From: Odontesthes bonariensis
Taxonomy: Eukaryota; Chordata; Actinopteri; Atheriniformes; Atherinopsidae
Direction: 5' to 3'
NCBI RefSeq assembly: GCF_027942865.1
Contig: NC_134510.1
Coordinates: 15,404,743 to 15,468,742 of the forward strand
DNA length: 64,000 nucleotides
The position numbers and the translations under genes are program-made. Each line of letters begins with the position of its first letter. The first letter of the stretch is position 1. This document shows, piece by piece, positions 29,254 through 41,736 of this stretch. Under the pieces are notes generated by a model. That model saw nothing but the letters and a program-made list of their open reading frames with translations. It was not told the origin of the DNA and searched no databases.

Positions 29254-32200
29254 GTAACACTCAGCACCTGGGATAAGCCCTCGACGGCCTCGGTTCAAAG
29301 TGGACAGGTGCTGTTTGTATGGTCTTTGTATCACCATATGACTTTAAAGATGGCTGAAAAATTGTTGTTGGAATGACTGACACAAACCCCCAGCTGGTAT
29401 GCTTACCAGTTCTCTGTTTGTTTTGGTCAGTGTGTATTGGCCTGTGTTTTAAAAACAAACAAACAAACAAAATAACGGTATTGTTAAGTTTGGTCTACTT
29501 TCAGTCCATCGGTTGAAGGGGAAGGATCAGCAGCAACATCACGAGGCTTCTGTAGTATGATTGGCTTACCTAAGCTGTGTTGGTTTTGTGAAAATGTGAA
29601 TTTTGCATCAGAGCAATTACAAATGAGTTGACCAGAAGGAACATTTCTTTTCTATGTGTTTTCTAATAAGCCAGCATAAATATTAAGATCAAGTAGTAAA
29701 GTTTATAAAAAAAATATTGACAGTCCCAATTCCTTGACACTTCATTATGTGGCCACAAATTTATCAATTTATTTATATACATATGATTATAACTGGTAGT
29801 TGCACATAGTTGTTGGACAATTTTTTTCTAACTACTGTAAAGGATTTGAAGTCTTGAGTCAAATCTAAACTTTTAAGTATGTGGTTTCTACATGATTAAA
29901 TGTCTTTGTATTGTCTTATCTATGTACCAGCCTCCTTATTATTCAGATTGTGGTTTACTGAATTTTGCTGTGAATGATTTGACGTGCATACCAACTTATT
30001 TCATGCTGTTCTCACAAACCCAGGGTCACATTTCAGCTCATACAGAATGAGCTCTCCTTCCCACAGTTCTACTGTTACTGTTTAAACTAAGAAAAATCAG
30101 TCTGTCCAAACACACCCAGACAGACGGGTCTACTGGGAGGGACTAAAAGCAGGTGAGGGAAAGTGGGAGAAAAAAGTGAGTATGGATAATGCCCATGAAA
30201 AAAGAGGGGACAAAAAGGGTTTTAAAACACCTTTGGAATTCAGCAAAAGAGACAATCCAGTGAACTCTTGACTGTTGGTGGGAGTAGGAGAGGGATGGAT
30301 AATGTATAAAAAAAAAAAAAGTACAGAGGACAAAGCCTGATGTTTTACAACCAGTTACTACATTGAATTGGGGATGACAATGAGCTGAAACATGATTATT
30401 TTTTATTTTGTTTAAGTTTAAACCGATGACCGATGGCTTAAATTCCACTGTTGTCCCTTATGGTGGGTATGACTTTCCTGAAGAGCGTGCTGCTTTCACT
30501 GATTCAAAAAATAGCTACACATGAAAATACAATATAAGACCATGTTTCTACAAAAATGTCTTGATTGATTGACATCCTGCTACATAAATCACTGAAAAGG
30601 TTTCCTCGACTGAGCATGGAATAAAAACTGATTTAAGAATTGAAGATAATGGGTGGTGTGTTGCTTGGCACCGTCGCCAGAGGGTTCCTGGTTTGAACCC
30701 CGGCTCGCTGTGTGGAGTCTCTTCCTTCCACTTACCAAAGTAAGTGTGAGTGTGTGTGGTCGTATGTCTAGAGTGTACCCTGCCTCTCGCCCAATGGCAG
30801 CTGGGATAGGCTGCAGCCGCCCGCCCGTGATGCTGAATCGGATTAAGTTGGTTATAGTACCAGTTTGGTGTGAATTGGAAAAAACAACATTATGGTTGCT
30901 GGCATATGCTGCCTACTATTTTAACACTATTTAAAAGCAACCGGCAGCTCGGTACTACAAAATGATTTGCTACAATAAATATACACTGTATAAACAATTG
31001 GGATAAACATTAAAGCTTCAGTGAGTAAAATTCTCTTTTTTTTTAGAAGAAGAAGAAATTATTATTACTGTAGAATAGTATGACAGTAGGAATGTTTTTA
31101 TTTTTATTTTAAAACGATCAGATTATTAGCCAAGCTAACATATGCTCAGAACAGGGCCACCGGAAACGCTAATTTTTTACCATCTTAAAAAAAAAAATCA
31201 ATCCTTAAAAATTTCATAGCATCTTGTTTGATTGGTTTCTCATGATGCATGCAAATGTACAACCTGACCCCACTCGCAGTCAGGACCAGTTCCTCAAAAT
31301 AGTCCGGACTATGTGATCTCGCCTTTTTCAGATTGTAGGTGGCGCTCCAGAGATTTTAAGCAGAAATCCTCAGCTATAAAATGATTTATTCTGCTAATGA
31401 TAGGATTGGCAATATATATATAAATACAAACCTCATGTAGACAAGTTGATAAGGTTAAAGAGATGATAGCAGAGGGGAACATAAACCATTTTTTTAAGCA
31501 AGGGTTACATATCCTTATGTCTTTTTAATCTGTCTCAACTTTTGACATTCGTTCTCAGCACAAGTTTCTTCCTCAATATCTGGAATCCGAAATGAAACTT
31601 TATTCTTTACTTTTCATTGATTAAGACCAATGTAATTGGACATTTTTCATCCTCTAACCACAACTTAATGCATCAAACTTCTTTTTTATTTTTTTGGTTT
31701 CACTTACCACAAAGTCTCCACGAGAGGTTTAATTATAATTATTAGATTAGGAGAAATTCAGTTCTCAACAGGCTGGAATGTCGCAAAAGTCAATTCTGGA
31801 AGAAGGAAAAAAATACAAGTCACAGAGGAGTCATGTGGAGTGAATAAAACTGGGTAAATTCCTGAGGTCTAGCTTGAAACAGGACTTTACGGAGGGCAAT
31901 GAATTTTAGCATTTTTAGTTAAAAGAACTGCAGGTATGAGATTAGGCCTGTACATCTTTCATTACTGTTATAATAAATTATTGCAATGTGAATATCAGAT
32001 GGAGACTAATGGTTAATCACAGATTTAGACAGAAAGAGATAATATTAATGTAAAAGATAATCTTTGTGTCAGTGAAAACCGCATGAAAGCAACACCTAAA
32101 AGGTGGGGTGCAGCAAATTTTAGGAAATATAGATACAACATCTTTTGTATGTTCCTGGTGTTTCCTCTCCTGATTTATTCTACTGTCTCCTGACACAACA

Positions 32201-32870
32201 TTCTTTCTCCACCGTAACAAATAAGTAGTGCCATCCCCTTTTCTATTGTTGTAGCTTACTCTGCCTGCATTTTCCCCCTCTCAAATGGGGCCTCGGGACT
32301 TAAACAAAGGTGTCATTATTGAAATGCCACAATGGATTTCTGTTTCCTCATATACATACTCACATGCGCACACACACTACTTTGTCTGTACACTGTTACT
32401 ACTTGTATGTGTTCACCTACAAGACTGCAGTGACACAGTTGCATAAGTTTGATGTGGTGGATTTCAGTGAGAATTCCTGTGAGATTCTGGGATCAGCCTG
32501 GTACCAACCCTGCCTCATGAAGGTTGGATCACACTTTAAAAGATTAAAAATGCTGTGGTCAATCATTGACATTGAGTCACTGCAACCTTATATCAAGACT
32601 AAGATGAGGTTGAAGGACACACTCTAAGTAATATTTGTGCAGGGTGTTGTAGCAAAGATGGATTTTGTTCAAAAGAGCTCTCAAAACCCCATTATCAGGT
32701 CTTGTTCCAACCCCTGAATTAGAAAACTGCTGATGATTTGCAGTGGCTCAGCCCTGCCAGCTTGTGCAGCAAGTTTATAGGAGTTCAGGCTAAGGGGACT
32801 GGCAGGAATAAGACCCTGTGACAGCGTGAGATAGGAGCAACGTCCAGGCAGTTTTCTGGGAACTCTTGTC
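29254..32870. other. tmem147 3' UTR and intergenic region
   Basis: The tmem147 3' UTR begins here; an ATTAAA at about 29896 is a candidate poly(A) signal. Beyond that is AT-rich sequence with one SINE (30650-30860). An open stretch at 32310-32627 has a somewhat protein-like second half but no splice context or recognised family, so I do not call it. Confidence 0.5.
30650..30860 (+). mobile_element. tRNA-type SINE with L2-like tail
   Basis: Box B-like sequence GGTTTGAACCCCGGC is at about 30690. The body TGTCTAGAGTGTACCCTGCC and GGGATAGGCTGCAGCC follow, then a degraded ATCGGATTAAG tail. It is diverged, with no target-site duplication that I can see. Confidence 0.75.
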
Positions 32871-33006
32871 ATGTCGTACTCCAAGTACATTCAGTACCGT
32901 GGCCTTCTCTTGCCCCCTGTGGCCCACTGCACGGAAAGCTTGGAGTATGCCCAAAATTTCCCTGTGGAAGACACTGATGTGTTTGCTGTGACTTATCCCA
33001 AGTCAG
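32871..33006 (+). CDS. isolated sulfotransferase first coding exon
   Basis: An ATG-started exon of 45 codons plus one base ends in VTYPKSG at a good donor (G|GTACAG). It begins MSYSKYIQYRGLLLPPVAH. The layout and phase (phase 1 inside the PAPS 5'-phosphosulfate loop) match exon 1 of the sulfotransferase gene that starts at 35333 and of the pseudogene at 42806, but the sequence differs clearly from both. I find no further sulfotransferase exons before 35333. It could be an alternative first exon for the exons at 38419-40051, since the phases agree, or the remnant of a third gene. The reading frame is clean, which favours function or recent loss. Confidence 0.7.
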
Positions 33007-33693
33007 GTACAGTGTATTTGTTTTTATATCTGCTGTCTCTTTTCAGCTGAGCCACTCTGTCTCTGGTGAGTGTGGTGACTTTCTTTTTTTCCTCCTTTTT
33101 ATTTTGTACACATCAAACAGAACCTACAGAGTAGGGTTAAAGTGACCACAAGGTAATTGAAAATCCTGTGTATGGGTTATGCGATCTATTATATCAGATT
33201 CAGCAGTCTTTGTTTAGTATTTTAGAGCACCGGCTGCATGCACAACTAGAGAGGCAACTCTTCAGCCAAGGCCAGTTAGTCCATGTTTCTATGAAATACA
33301 AGTTTATAAACTAAACCATCAAAATGCTTTTTTGTGCCTTGTATTGGTCCAGTACCACAATTTTTTTTGTCCTTCCTTAAAAATATGGTCGGTTCTATAG
33401 CGATGGCTATTATAATCTCTCTGTTTTCTGCCATATCTGTACACCTTACTCTTGCCTGGGCTCCAAATTCCCTTTTTGTGCGCATTTGGAAGGAAGTCTA
33501 AATTATTGAAGTGGATCTTGTCTGAATAGGGAAAAAAGGCTTCAGCATAGATAGAATAATATACAAAAGTCTTAAGCCACCACTCATTTCTTTATATTAA
33601 GTTTCCAAGCAAACCAGAACTTTTGGGATGGTTTTGGGTAATAAATCTTAAAGCTTACTCAAGGTTTTTTTTTTCTTTTAAATTATTTTCAGT

Positions 33694-33730
33694 CCAGTCC
33701 TTGTACCAGACCACAAGGTACAAGGACTGG
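33694..33730. repeat. perfect 14-bp inverted repeat, 9-base loop
   Basis: CCAGTCCTTGTACC at 33694-33707 pairs with GGTACAAGGACTGG at 33717-33730. It may be part of a decayed DNA element covering 33545-33735, but I could not define other ends. Confidence 0.8.
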
Positions 33731-35332
33731 AGTCAATACACTTGACATCTTACCTGTTAATCATTAAAGGTTAAAGTAGTCTTCCTCAAGGGATGAACTG
33801 TGTTATGTCAACACATAGCAGAAAACTTATAAATGAACTATTTTAAATTGTATCCTGAGGCACTTTGTTACTAGCAGCCTGTTGCAAATAGTTATAAGTT
33901 TTCCCCATCTGTTTAGTTTCATCTACATAAGATACCAAAGTTAATTCCATTTTTTGGGGAACAAAATAATATTTCTGCTCATTCAAGATGTTTCTGAGAG
34001 ACTTTGAGCCTTCTAAATGGTGTGTGACACCATATCTCACAATTTGAATTGAATTTAAAGTTTGAATTTAAATTAAGTTTAAATTATTAATTAAATTAAA
34101 TTAATCTAAAATTAACCATTTTAAAGAGGAAAAAATCCAGAAAAAGGCTGTGACACAGCAATGGATAGATGATGCAGCTGTGTCACATTGATGTTGGTTT
34201 AAAATGACACCTCCAAAGCAAAGATATCTCATACTGTTTTACTTTGTTTCACTTTCTAACAAGTGAGGAGGAGAGAGGATACAAGGAAAGGAAGGTGTGA
34301 GCAAGTTGGGAAATATGAAAAAGAGGAAAATTTGGGTTAGGTAGATCAGGGCCTTGATTATAAACACCCACGAGTCATAACAGCATCACCATCCATCCAG
34401 TAACGTGCAGCTCCTCCTTATGCAGCCAAAAGAGCTCTGACCAGTCATAAAAAAAATATCTGACATCTATCAAAAGTAACATCGATGTTAGTGCAGATTG
34501 TAGGAAGGACTGAAACTGCCATAATCTGAAATAGATACAAAAATATACAAATAGCTCAATAATTAAATTTATATGATAATAAATGCTACTGAAATTAAAT
34601 AACAAAATAAATTAAATAAACATAACTGAATAGGATATGAAATAAATAAATTGTTCTGCTTCAATTTTAAACTGCTTTCATTTGTTGTTGTTTTTTCAAT
34701 TAAAGTAACAAATAAAAATTGGAAACTGAGTGCCGACTGAGGGTCTCTTTGTTGATTCCTGTATTTATTCTCCTAACATTACATTGATCTATTTATTCCC
34801 TCAAAATCATTTATTTCTATATTTCATATATTTTGGTCGCTATACATTTTTAAGTTTATTTTAATTTTATTCATAGATGTATTTACTTTCTCCTTTACAT
34901 TTCCTACCCCTTTTTATTTCTCCAAGCCCATTTATTTCCATCTTTTCTTTTTACATTCCCATTCATAATGCAGGTGGGGGGGCTCTTAACAGTGCGGATC
35001 CACAGTTTCGGAAGTAATGCGCTGCCTTCACAACCCCTTCGGAAGTTATTGTTCCATTAGAAGAGTTTAGTGCATTGAGTACATTAGAGTTCATGTGCAG
35101 TCAGTTTGTGTCGAGTAAATACACTAATTTCTGTGTCAAAAGGGATACCTGGTGTGACTTTGGAAACTCAATGTTGAAATTCATCCCGGTTCAATATTTC
35201 GATTCTACAATGTCGGCTTCGTGTTTTGTAACGTCTTTTTTTCCGTGTATATGAACGCGGCATTAGAGCTACCCCCTTTCGTGTTGTACTCTCGTTGTAC
35301 CGGCTCACTTTGAATTTGGTCCTCGTAAGAAA
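33731..35332. other. spacer upstream of the intact sulfotransferase gene
   Basis: Strongly AT-rich with short AATT/TTAA-rich low-complexity sequence near 34035-34130. No coding exon is seen. From about 34980 the sequence becomes more GC-balanced towards the gene start, with no TATA box apparent. Confidence 0.5.
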
Positions 35333-38300
35333 ATGTCATCTTCTGAAGAAATGTATCTGCAATACCACGGGATTCTGCTCCCCAGAGAGACTCACTCCTC
35401 CGAGAGTTTAAAGTTTGCGCGTGGATTAAAGTTTGAAGACGATGACGTTGTGGCTGTCACATACCCGAAGTCAGGTCAGTGTTTTGGTCAGAGGCACCAC
35501 TCTGGTCAGAGGCTCATTGCATTTTTCATGACAGAGGATTCACGGAGAAATCTTGATGATTAGTGCAAATACATGTATTGTATTATATGTATATTATATA
35601 TAAAAAGGAATGCTCTGTGGAGTCGAGCACGAGATGTGCTCCTTGAAAGCATAGCTCTCCAATGTACACAGAATAAAATACTTTGCTGGGTTGCAACTGC
35701 ATGAAATCGGCAATGTACAGTGTAGTTATACCACTTACGTACTCAGGTTTACCAAAATCAGTGTTGTATAAAGTACTGAAATCTCACACTCAAGTAAAAG
35801 TATAGGTACCCCTCCAAAATATGACTTTGGTAAAAGTCCAAGTCACTGACTGAAATGTTACTTGAGTTAAAGTCTTAAAGTATCCGAAACGTCTTGTACT
35901 TAAGTATGAGAATTACTGTAAAAATAGATGTACTTCAGTAATGTAATGAAAAGTATAAGTAAAAAGTAAACAAGGCAAATGCAGTTTGAATGACATTTTT
36001 TATATTTTGGTCAACTTTGAAGGTCAAATACACTTAAAATCTACACACAACCAAGTGCAGGCAAAATTTAGACCAGGTTTAGACAGAAAATACAAACTTT
36101 GTGAACCTTTAAGTTTTTCTTCTTCAAGTAAGGTCAGTGCTGAAAATGAGGCCTACATTACACCATTAAGGAAAAAATTAAACATAAGAGGCTGCTACTG
36201 TTATAGCCATCATTATAAACAAAATTTAAAGAAAAAAATAGGAGAAAACTGAAGCTTATCTGGCATCTGAAGAGGGAGTCCAGTTTGAAACCCCTTTTGT
36301 AAACCTTTCTAAAAAAATAAATAAAATAACTCAGTACAGAAAATGCGGCCAACATCACCAAGAAAAAAAGCTGTAGGAGGTGCACACACAACCGGTCATT
36401 ATACAACAGAAAAAAAAGAATTGGGAGGGAACTGCAGCATCTGAAGAGGAAGACCTTTTTTGTAAAACTACCCTAAAACCTAAAAAAGGGGGAGTTTCTG
36501 TAAGATAGAATTTTCACGTCTTTAGGCAGGCATAACATGTATGGGGTCAAAACACTGTTGCGGTTTTTCTCTCTCTCTTTCTCTCTTTTTTTTGTAACGA
36601 GTAACTAAACCGAACAATGAAAATGTATTGGAGTAAAAGTATGCAATTAAGTTCGGAAATATAGTGAAGTAAAAGTGAAAGTTGTCAAAAAATTTTAAAC
36701 TCGAGGAAAGTAGAAAGTATTCCAAAATATACTTAAGTACAGTAGTGAAGTATTTTTACTTCGTTACTATACAACACTGACCAAAATCAGTACATACCAG
36801 CACATGTCATGCTGGTACTTGAGAACAGCATGAAGTTCTGACTCACAATATGTGAAATTTCCTACTTTCCGTAAGAGGGGGGGTCATACAGTGCTCTTTG
36901 TATCTACAGGCTACTTATTCTATTTTGCAAATAACTGAGCCTCCTGGGGAAGATGGAGACCTGCATCAACTTTACAATAGATTGTACATTTTGTAGTAAA
37001 ACATAGAATTTGCTCTTATTACATTATCTGAACTGTAGGCTCCAGATCTGTGCATTGGCAGTGTCGTGGCAACTCTTTGTCGCCATGACAGGAATGGAAT
37101 GGAATGCCTCCTATAACCTCTGTCACAGTTAGATTGTTTTCTTAGCTCGTTGTTATCTGTCTTGTTTAGGCTCCGATTTTGTCTGAAACCGTGGTAGCCT
37201 TAACATTAACTGGGAGTGTCTCTGAGGGCAGAGTAAATCACTGTCTCTATCTCTCTACTGTTTCTGTAGCTTTTCTTCATTGACAGGCCTTGATGTTGTT
37301 GGAAATGCTCCCTCATAAGGAGTGTCTCATGAGAAGTGTGATTGACTAGACAAACTTTCAGAGAGGTGACTGGTACTCGTCCCAGGTCAAGTATGGTGCA
37401 TTTTGTCCTCCAATCCAGATCTGACTCGAGACAACCGGGAGGCCTAAGTCAGATTTTCCTCTGGGGCCTTCATGACATGAAACCACAAACCGTAAAATAA
37501 AAAGGTTTTCAATTTCCCTATGGCTGGACTGCTAGAACGACAGGAGGGATTTAATTATGCTTAATGTCCTCTCATTTACACATCCCGTGAATACCCTGAT
37601 ACAATTTGTGAGAAACACGGGGCCAAACGTGTCAAACAGTGAAAGCAGTTTCCAGTTCGATAAGAGATTCTCGACAGCACTGTTGGTTCAGAGCAGGAGC
37701 TGCACGATAAATTGTGTCACTGAGACAGTCTGATGATAAACATCAGATATCTGCCGTTACAGAATTAAATCCAAAACTTAATTTGTAACTTTAATGGGTA
37801 AAAATTGAATTTGCCAAGGAGGACAGCAAGACCAGCATTATCGATATCTACTTTCCTTTTGGTGTTTTTCAAAAATCCTTTTGGAACTGAGGCTCTTCCA
37901 ATACATCTGAAACTGTGTATGTTGCATGGTATACTACATATGATAGATATGTTAAAATGCATATACGTCAATACTTTCAAAAAAGCTTCTAAAGGCACAT
38001 GCACGTTTTCTAATGTATGCAGTTATGCAATTTGTGTCCGAATGAGGTCTGTTTAAGTGTTAGACCTTGACCCCCCCCCCCCCCCATGCCATGGCTTTCA
38101 AAGTCCGAGACAATAAGCCAGCCCACAGATAAATAACTAGATGCATAAAGGATCATGGTTGTGTTCTTAATCCCACACTTACTTACAGAGTGAGCCAAAA
38201 CATCCACATATTAGTGATATATATCCAATATCCAAACAACACTAACTACATAAACGGTCTGTCCTGAATTCTTTTTCTAATTAATGTAATATTAACTTGC

Positions 38301-40051
38301 CTGCAGTCACTGAGCCTTCCCTTAAAGCCTTCACTCCATTGGTGTCTTTTTCAGATAGGAGCAGTTAGTGTTTTCAGCAGTGCTATAGTGTTATTTGCTT
38401 TCTTGTTCGTTTCTGCAGGTACAATCTGGATGCAGGAGATCCTCCCGCTGGTGCTGAATGGGGGAGATCTGACCCCAGTACATACCATTGCAAACTGGGA
38501 CCGGGTCCCGTGGCTGGAAGAGACAAGACTGGCTAAGGTTGTAGATCAGCTAAAGTCTCCACGTGCTCTGGTAACACATTTTCCTTACAACCTCATGCCT
38601 CGTTCCTTCCACACCTCCAAAGCCAAGGTAAATGAATGGAGATTTTTTTCTGAAATTTCCACATGTAAACTCTTAAAATGTCCTTACATATTTCTGCACT
38701 TTGTCACTTGTAGGTGATCTATGTCATGAGGAACCCAAAGGACATCTTGGTGTCTTCTTACTACTTCCACCAGATGGCCACCTTCCTCGAGGATCCAGGA
38801 ACCTTTGATGAGTTCTTGGACAAGTTCCTGGAGGGCAGAGGTCAGAGGTCACATGATCCCACATCTAGACTTTACTCAGAGAATTGTATGAATGACATTT
38901 GAAGTGAAGTTTATGAAACTTCTGAAGTAGAAGGCATACAGGGGAACAAAGTCTCTGTCAGAGTAGAGCAGTTGTCTTTTTAGAAATATGAAGTCATCCA
39001 GTATCTGTGTTCTCCACAGTTCTGTTTGGAAAATGGACGGACCATGTGAAGAGTTGGAGAAGAGCTGAGCTGGGAGACAGAATTCTGTTCATCACATATG
39101 AAGACATGGTTCAGGTGAAACACTTAGAAGAGTTTTTGTCACCGTAGCAGTTTATTGTTCTCCCTTAAAGAAAGTTCTCCCAGAGTTTCTCCTACGTTTT
39201 AACCATTAAATGCAAATCAACAGCAGGTGAATCTTTTACTTGTGTATCAGATGATCACGGTTTTTCTTTTTTTTTTTTCTTTTCTTTTTTTTTCAATAAT
39301 ACAGTTAACACATACCTGACTGATGTATTAAAATGCACAGAATTCCCCAAACTGAAAGTTGTTACAGTATACTCTGTTTAACCCCCCAAACCAGTGACCT
39401 TTTATTACCAACTTTGCTCAGGTTAGAAACATGAGAGGAAAGTCGACACAGAAATGAATTTCAGTGTCCAATTGATTTGTTTATCATCAGAATGTTACAG
39501 ATAACATAAAAAACTAAATCTTAGAATTTCTAGATTAGAGGAAACAGTAGCTGTTGCACATTTGTAAAAGGCTGTGTTTCTCTTTCAGGACCTTCCTGCA
39601 GCTATCAGGCGTATGTCAGACTTCCTGTGCCGTAATCTGAGTGAGGAAGTCATTCAGAAGATTGCAGAACATTGCTCTTTCAAAACCATGAAGGCCAACA
39701 GCATGTCCAACTTCAGCCTGGTTCCTAAGGATTACATGGACAGTGACAAGTCTCCTTTCTTGAGGAAAGGTGAGCCTCTCTATGTCCATTATTACAAAAG
39801 TCCACATAGATACGACACGACTATGACAGGTCGGTGCAGCATTGTTGTAGTATTGAAAGTGGGCTGTTTGTAGTGATATTTACTGACAGAACTGTTTCTT
39901 GATGTGTGTTTATGCATCAGGAATTGTTGGAGATTGGAAGAACCACTTCAGCCCAGAACAACTGGCCCGGTTCACAAAGGGCATTCACAAAGAGCTGGAG
40001 GGTGAGAGCTTCTCTCTGCCGTGGAGCCTGGAAACTACCAGCAGAGAATGA
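35333..40051 (+). CDS. cytosolic sulfotransferase, SULT2-like
   Basis: Soluble PAPS-dependent enzyme transferring sulfate to hydroxyl groups of steroids or xenobiotics; the substrate here is unknown. Six exons: 35333-35474, 38419-38627, 38714-38840, 39020-39114, 39589-39769, 39921-40051. They join in phase to 294 codons plus TGA. The internal lengths of 127, 95 and 181 bases are characteristic of the family. Visible are the 5'-phosphosulfate loop TYPKSGT (43-49), catalytic His101 in VTHFPYNLMP, the 3'-phosphate site YVMRNPKD (120-127) with the following SSYYFH, and RKGIVGDWKN (250-259). The usual dimer motif KxxxTVxxxE after GDWKN reads KNHFSPEQLAR, so TV is replaced by SP. The best fit is the fish SULT2 (2B1-like) group. 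SULT5/6-type cannot be excluded, so no symbol is given. A hAT element sits in intron 1. Confidence 0.9.
35759..36779. mobile_element. non-autonomous hAT transposon in sulfotransferase intron 1
   Basis: The 1021-bp element begins CAGTGTTGTATAAAGTACTG and ends with TTACTATACAACACTG, imperfect terminal inverted repeats of hAT type. The 8-bp duplication ACCAAAAT lies exactly on both sides (35751-35758 and 36780-36787). Subterminal AAGTA/TACTT-rich motifs recur at both ends, as in related fish hAT elements. No transposase is encoded. It was probably inserted after the sulfotransferase genes split. Confidence 0.92.
36788..38418 (+). other. rest of sulfotransferase intron 1
   Basis: No coding segment is seen. 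A run of 17 C lies near 38070-38086. The end has a normal branch/pyrimidine region before the acceptor TTTCTGCAG at 38410-38418. Confidence 0.5.
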
Positions 40052-41705
40052 CAAGGGCAGTGTGGGGATAAAATCAAGGCCTGTACATAACAGTAATTTA
40101 AAGTAGTATCATCCACCTCCAACAGGATTCAGGAGAGCTGCAGATCCTAGTAAAGTTCTCAGGATAGACAAAAACTTAATTAAAGCTAATGAATGGAACA
40201 CCAAACATTTACAGATATTGAAAGGAGGCAATATTTGGTCTGTCCAGGGTCTGTCCTGAGCATTAATGCTGCTACAATGCTTATAATTCACATGTCCCCC
40301 CACTGTGAGCTTATTACAGCTTTATGCTGCTGTATCAGTAAAACATCTTTTTGTGCTAATATTTACATGACTGATCTGTAAGTACTTTTTAAATTTATTT
40401 ACTTGCTGTCTTTTAACAGTTGAGCAGTTGAGCTCGATTTGGCCATTTCTCTAGGCCACCGTCCTTTTCCCAGTGTACATATGCATACTTATAAATCGGT
40501 GGAATGGAGTTATTGACTGAAGTAACTCTGCCGCTGACATTCTGTCGCCTCAAACCTTCTCTGTGGGAGATCATCGTTCATGTAAGTTTAGCCAAATTCA
40601 CAGAACAAATGTTGTCTTTAGCATACTTGAAGGGTGAATTTGTCAAATAATGTAATAAAATCAGGATTTTATGAGAGCATAGAAACAGTCTGGAAATTAT
40701 TTAAGCAGCTGAAAATTGACACATGGTCTTTATGGACTGATTTTTCAGTCAGTTCAGTTCAGTGATTTTAGTCTAACACACAATAATTTGTTTTATTTTT
40801 CTGGTGTCATGTTTAGTGAATGTGTAATGTGTTACAAGTATGACATAATGTATATATAACGTATGCCTTTTTAACTTGAAAATTTCAAGTAACTTCAGGA
40901 TTACAAAGGTATAAATTTATCTTTTTCTGAAAAGAAATTAAGCTGACCTTGCAAAATAAGTCTCCCTTCAAATCTTTGTGCCATGTTATGCTCTGTTTTT
41001 TAAACTAAGACTGAATAAAGGATAAGAAAAGTTCAAAAGGAAATGAAACATTATTTTGCAGCATGTGCCAGAGTATTGGCACCATACTTAGTTTTTATTT
41101 AATAACCCTTCATTTGGCAGATGGTGTGCCTTTTGTAGAGTCAACTCATTTTTGCAGATTGGTACAAGTCTTGCAGTCTTTGTAGATTGTGTTACTTTTC
41201 ACTCCTCTTAGTTTATGTTACATTTGAAGATGATGGTCATTCTCCTTTTATAAGAATAAGCTTCTTAATTTACTGAAGGCTTAGCATTTGGGATGCCACT
41301 TTATTTAGTTTAATAGTCCATGTTTATACAAGTAAAGTTTATGTTATAACTTTTTGTAACCTACAATGTTTGCCCGAGGATCGTAAAAACTAAATGATCA
41401 GTTCTGAGACGACACATACAGAGCACAAGCTTTTGCAAATTCCCCATTGTTAAGGATTTTTTTCATTTTTTTTTTCAGCGTGTTTGTCAGAACCTCACGT
41501 TAGAATTCGACAAAAATGTGATTTATAGAATAATAAAATGCATATCGCTGACTGTTCATGTTTGAAGTCTATTGCCCTCTCACAAATCAAATGAATTTCA
41601 TTGAACTTAGGCCAAACAAAGGGGGTAAAGAACAATCCTGATGTCATGTGAACAAGTTAGAAAAAAAAACTGTGCTACTGAGTCCCGTCCGCCCCGTCCG
41701 CCCCC

Positions 41706-41736
<31 letters not shown>

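Noticed and set aside
32310-32627. 105-codon open stretch before the isolated sulfotransferase exon
   Set aside because: The second half looks somewhat protein-like but has no sulfotransferase motif, splice site or recognised family.
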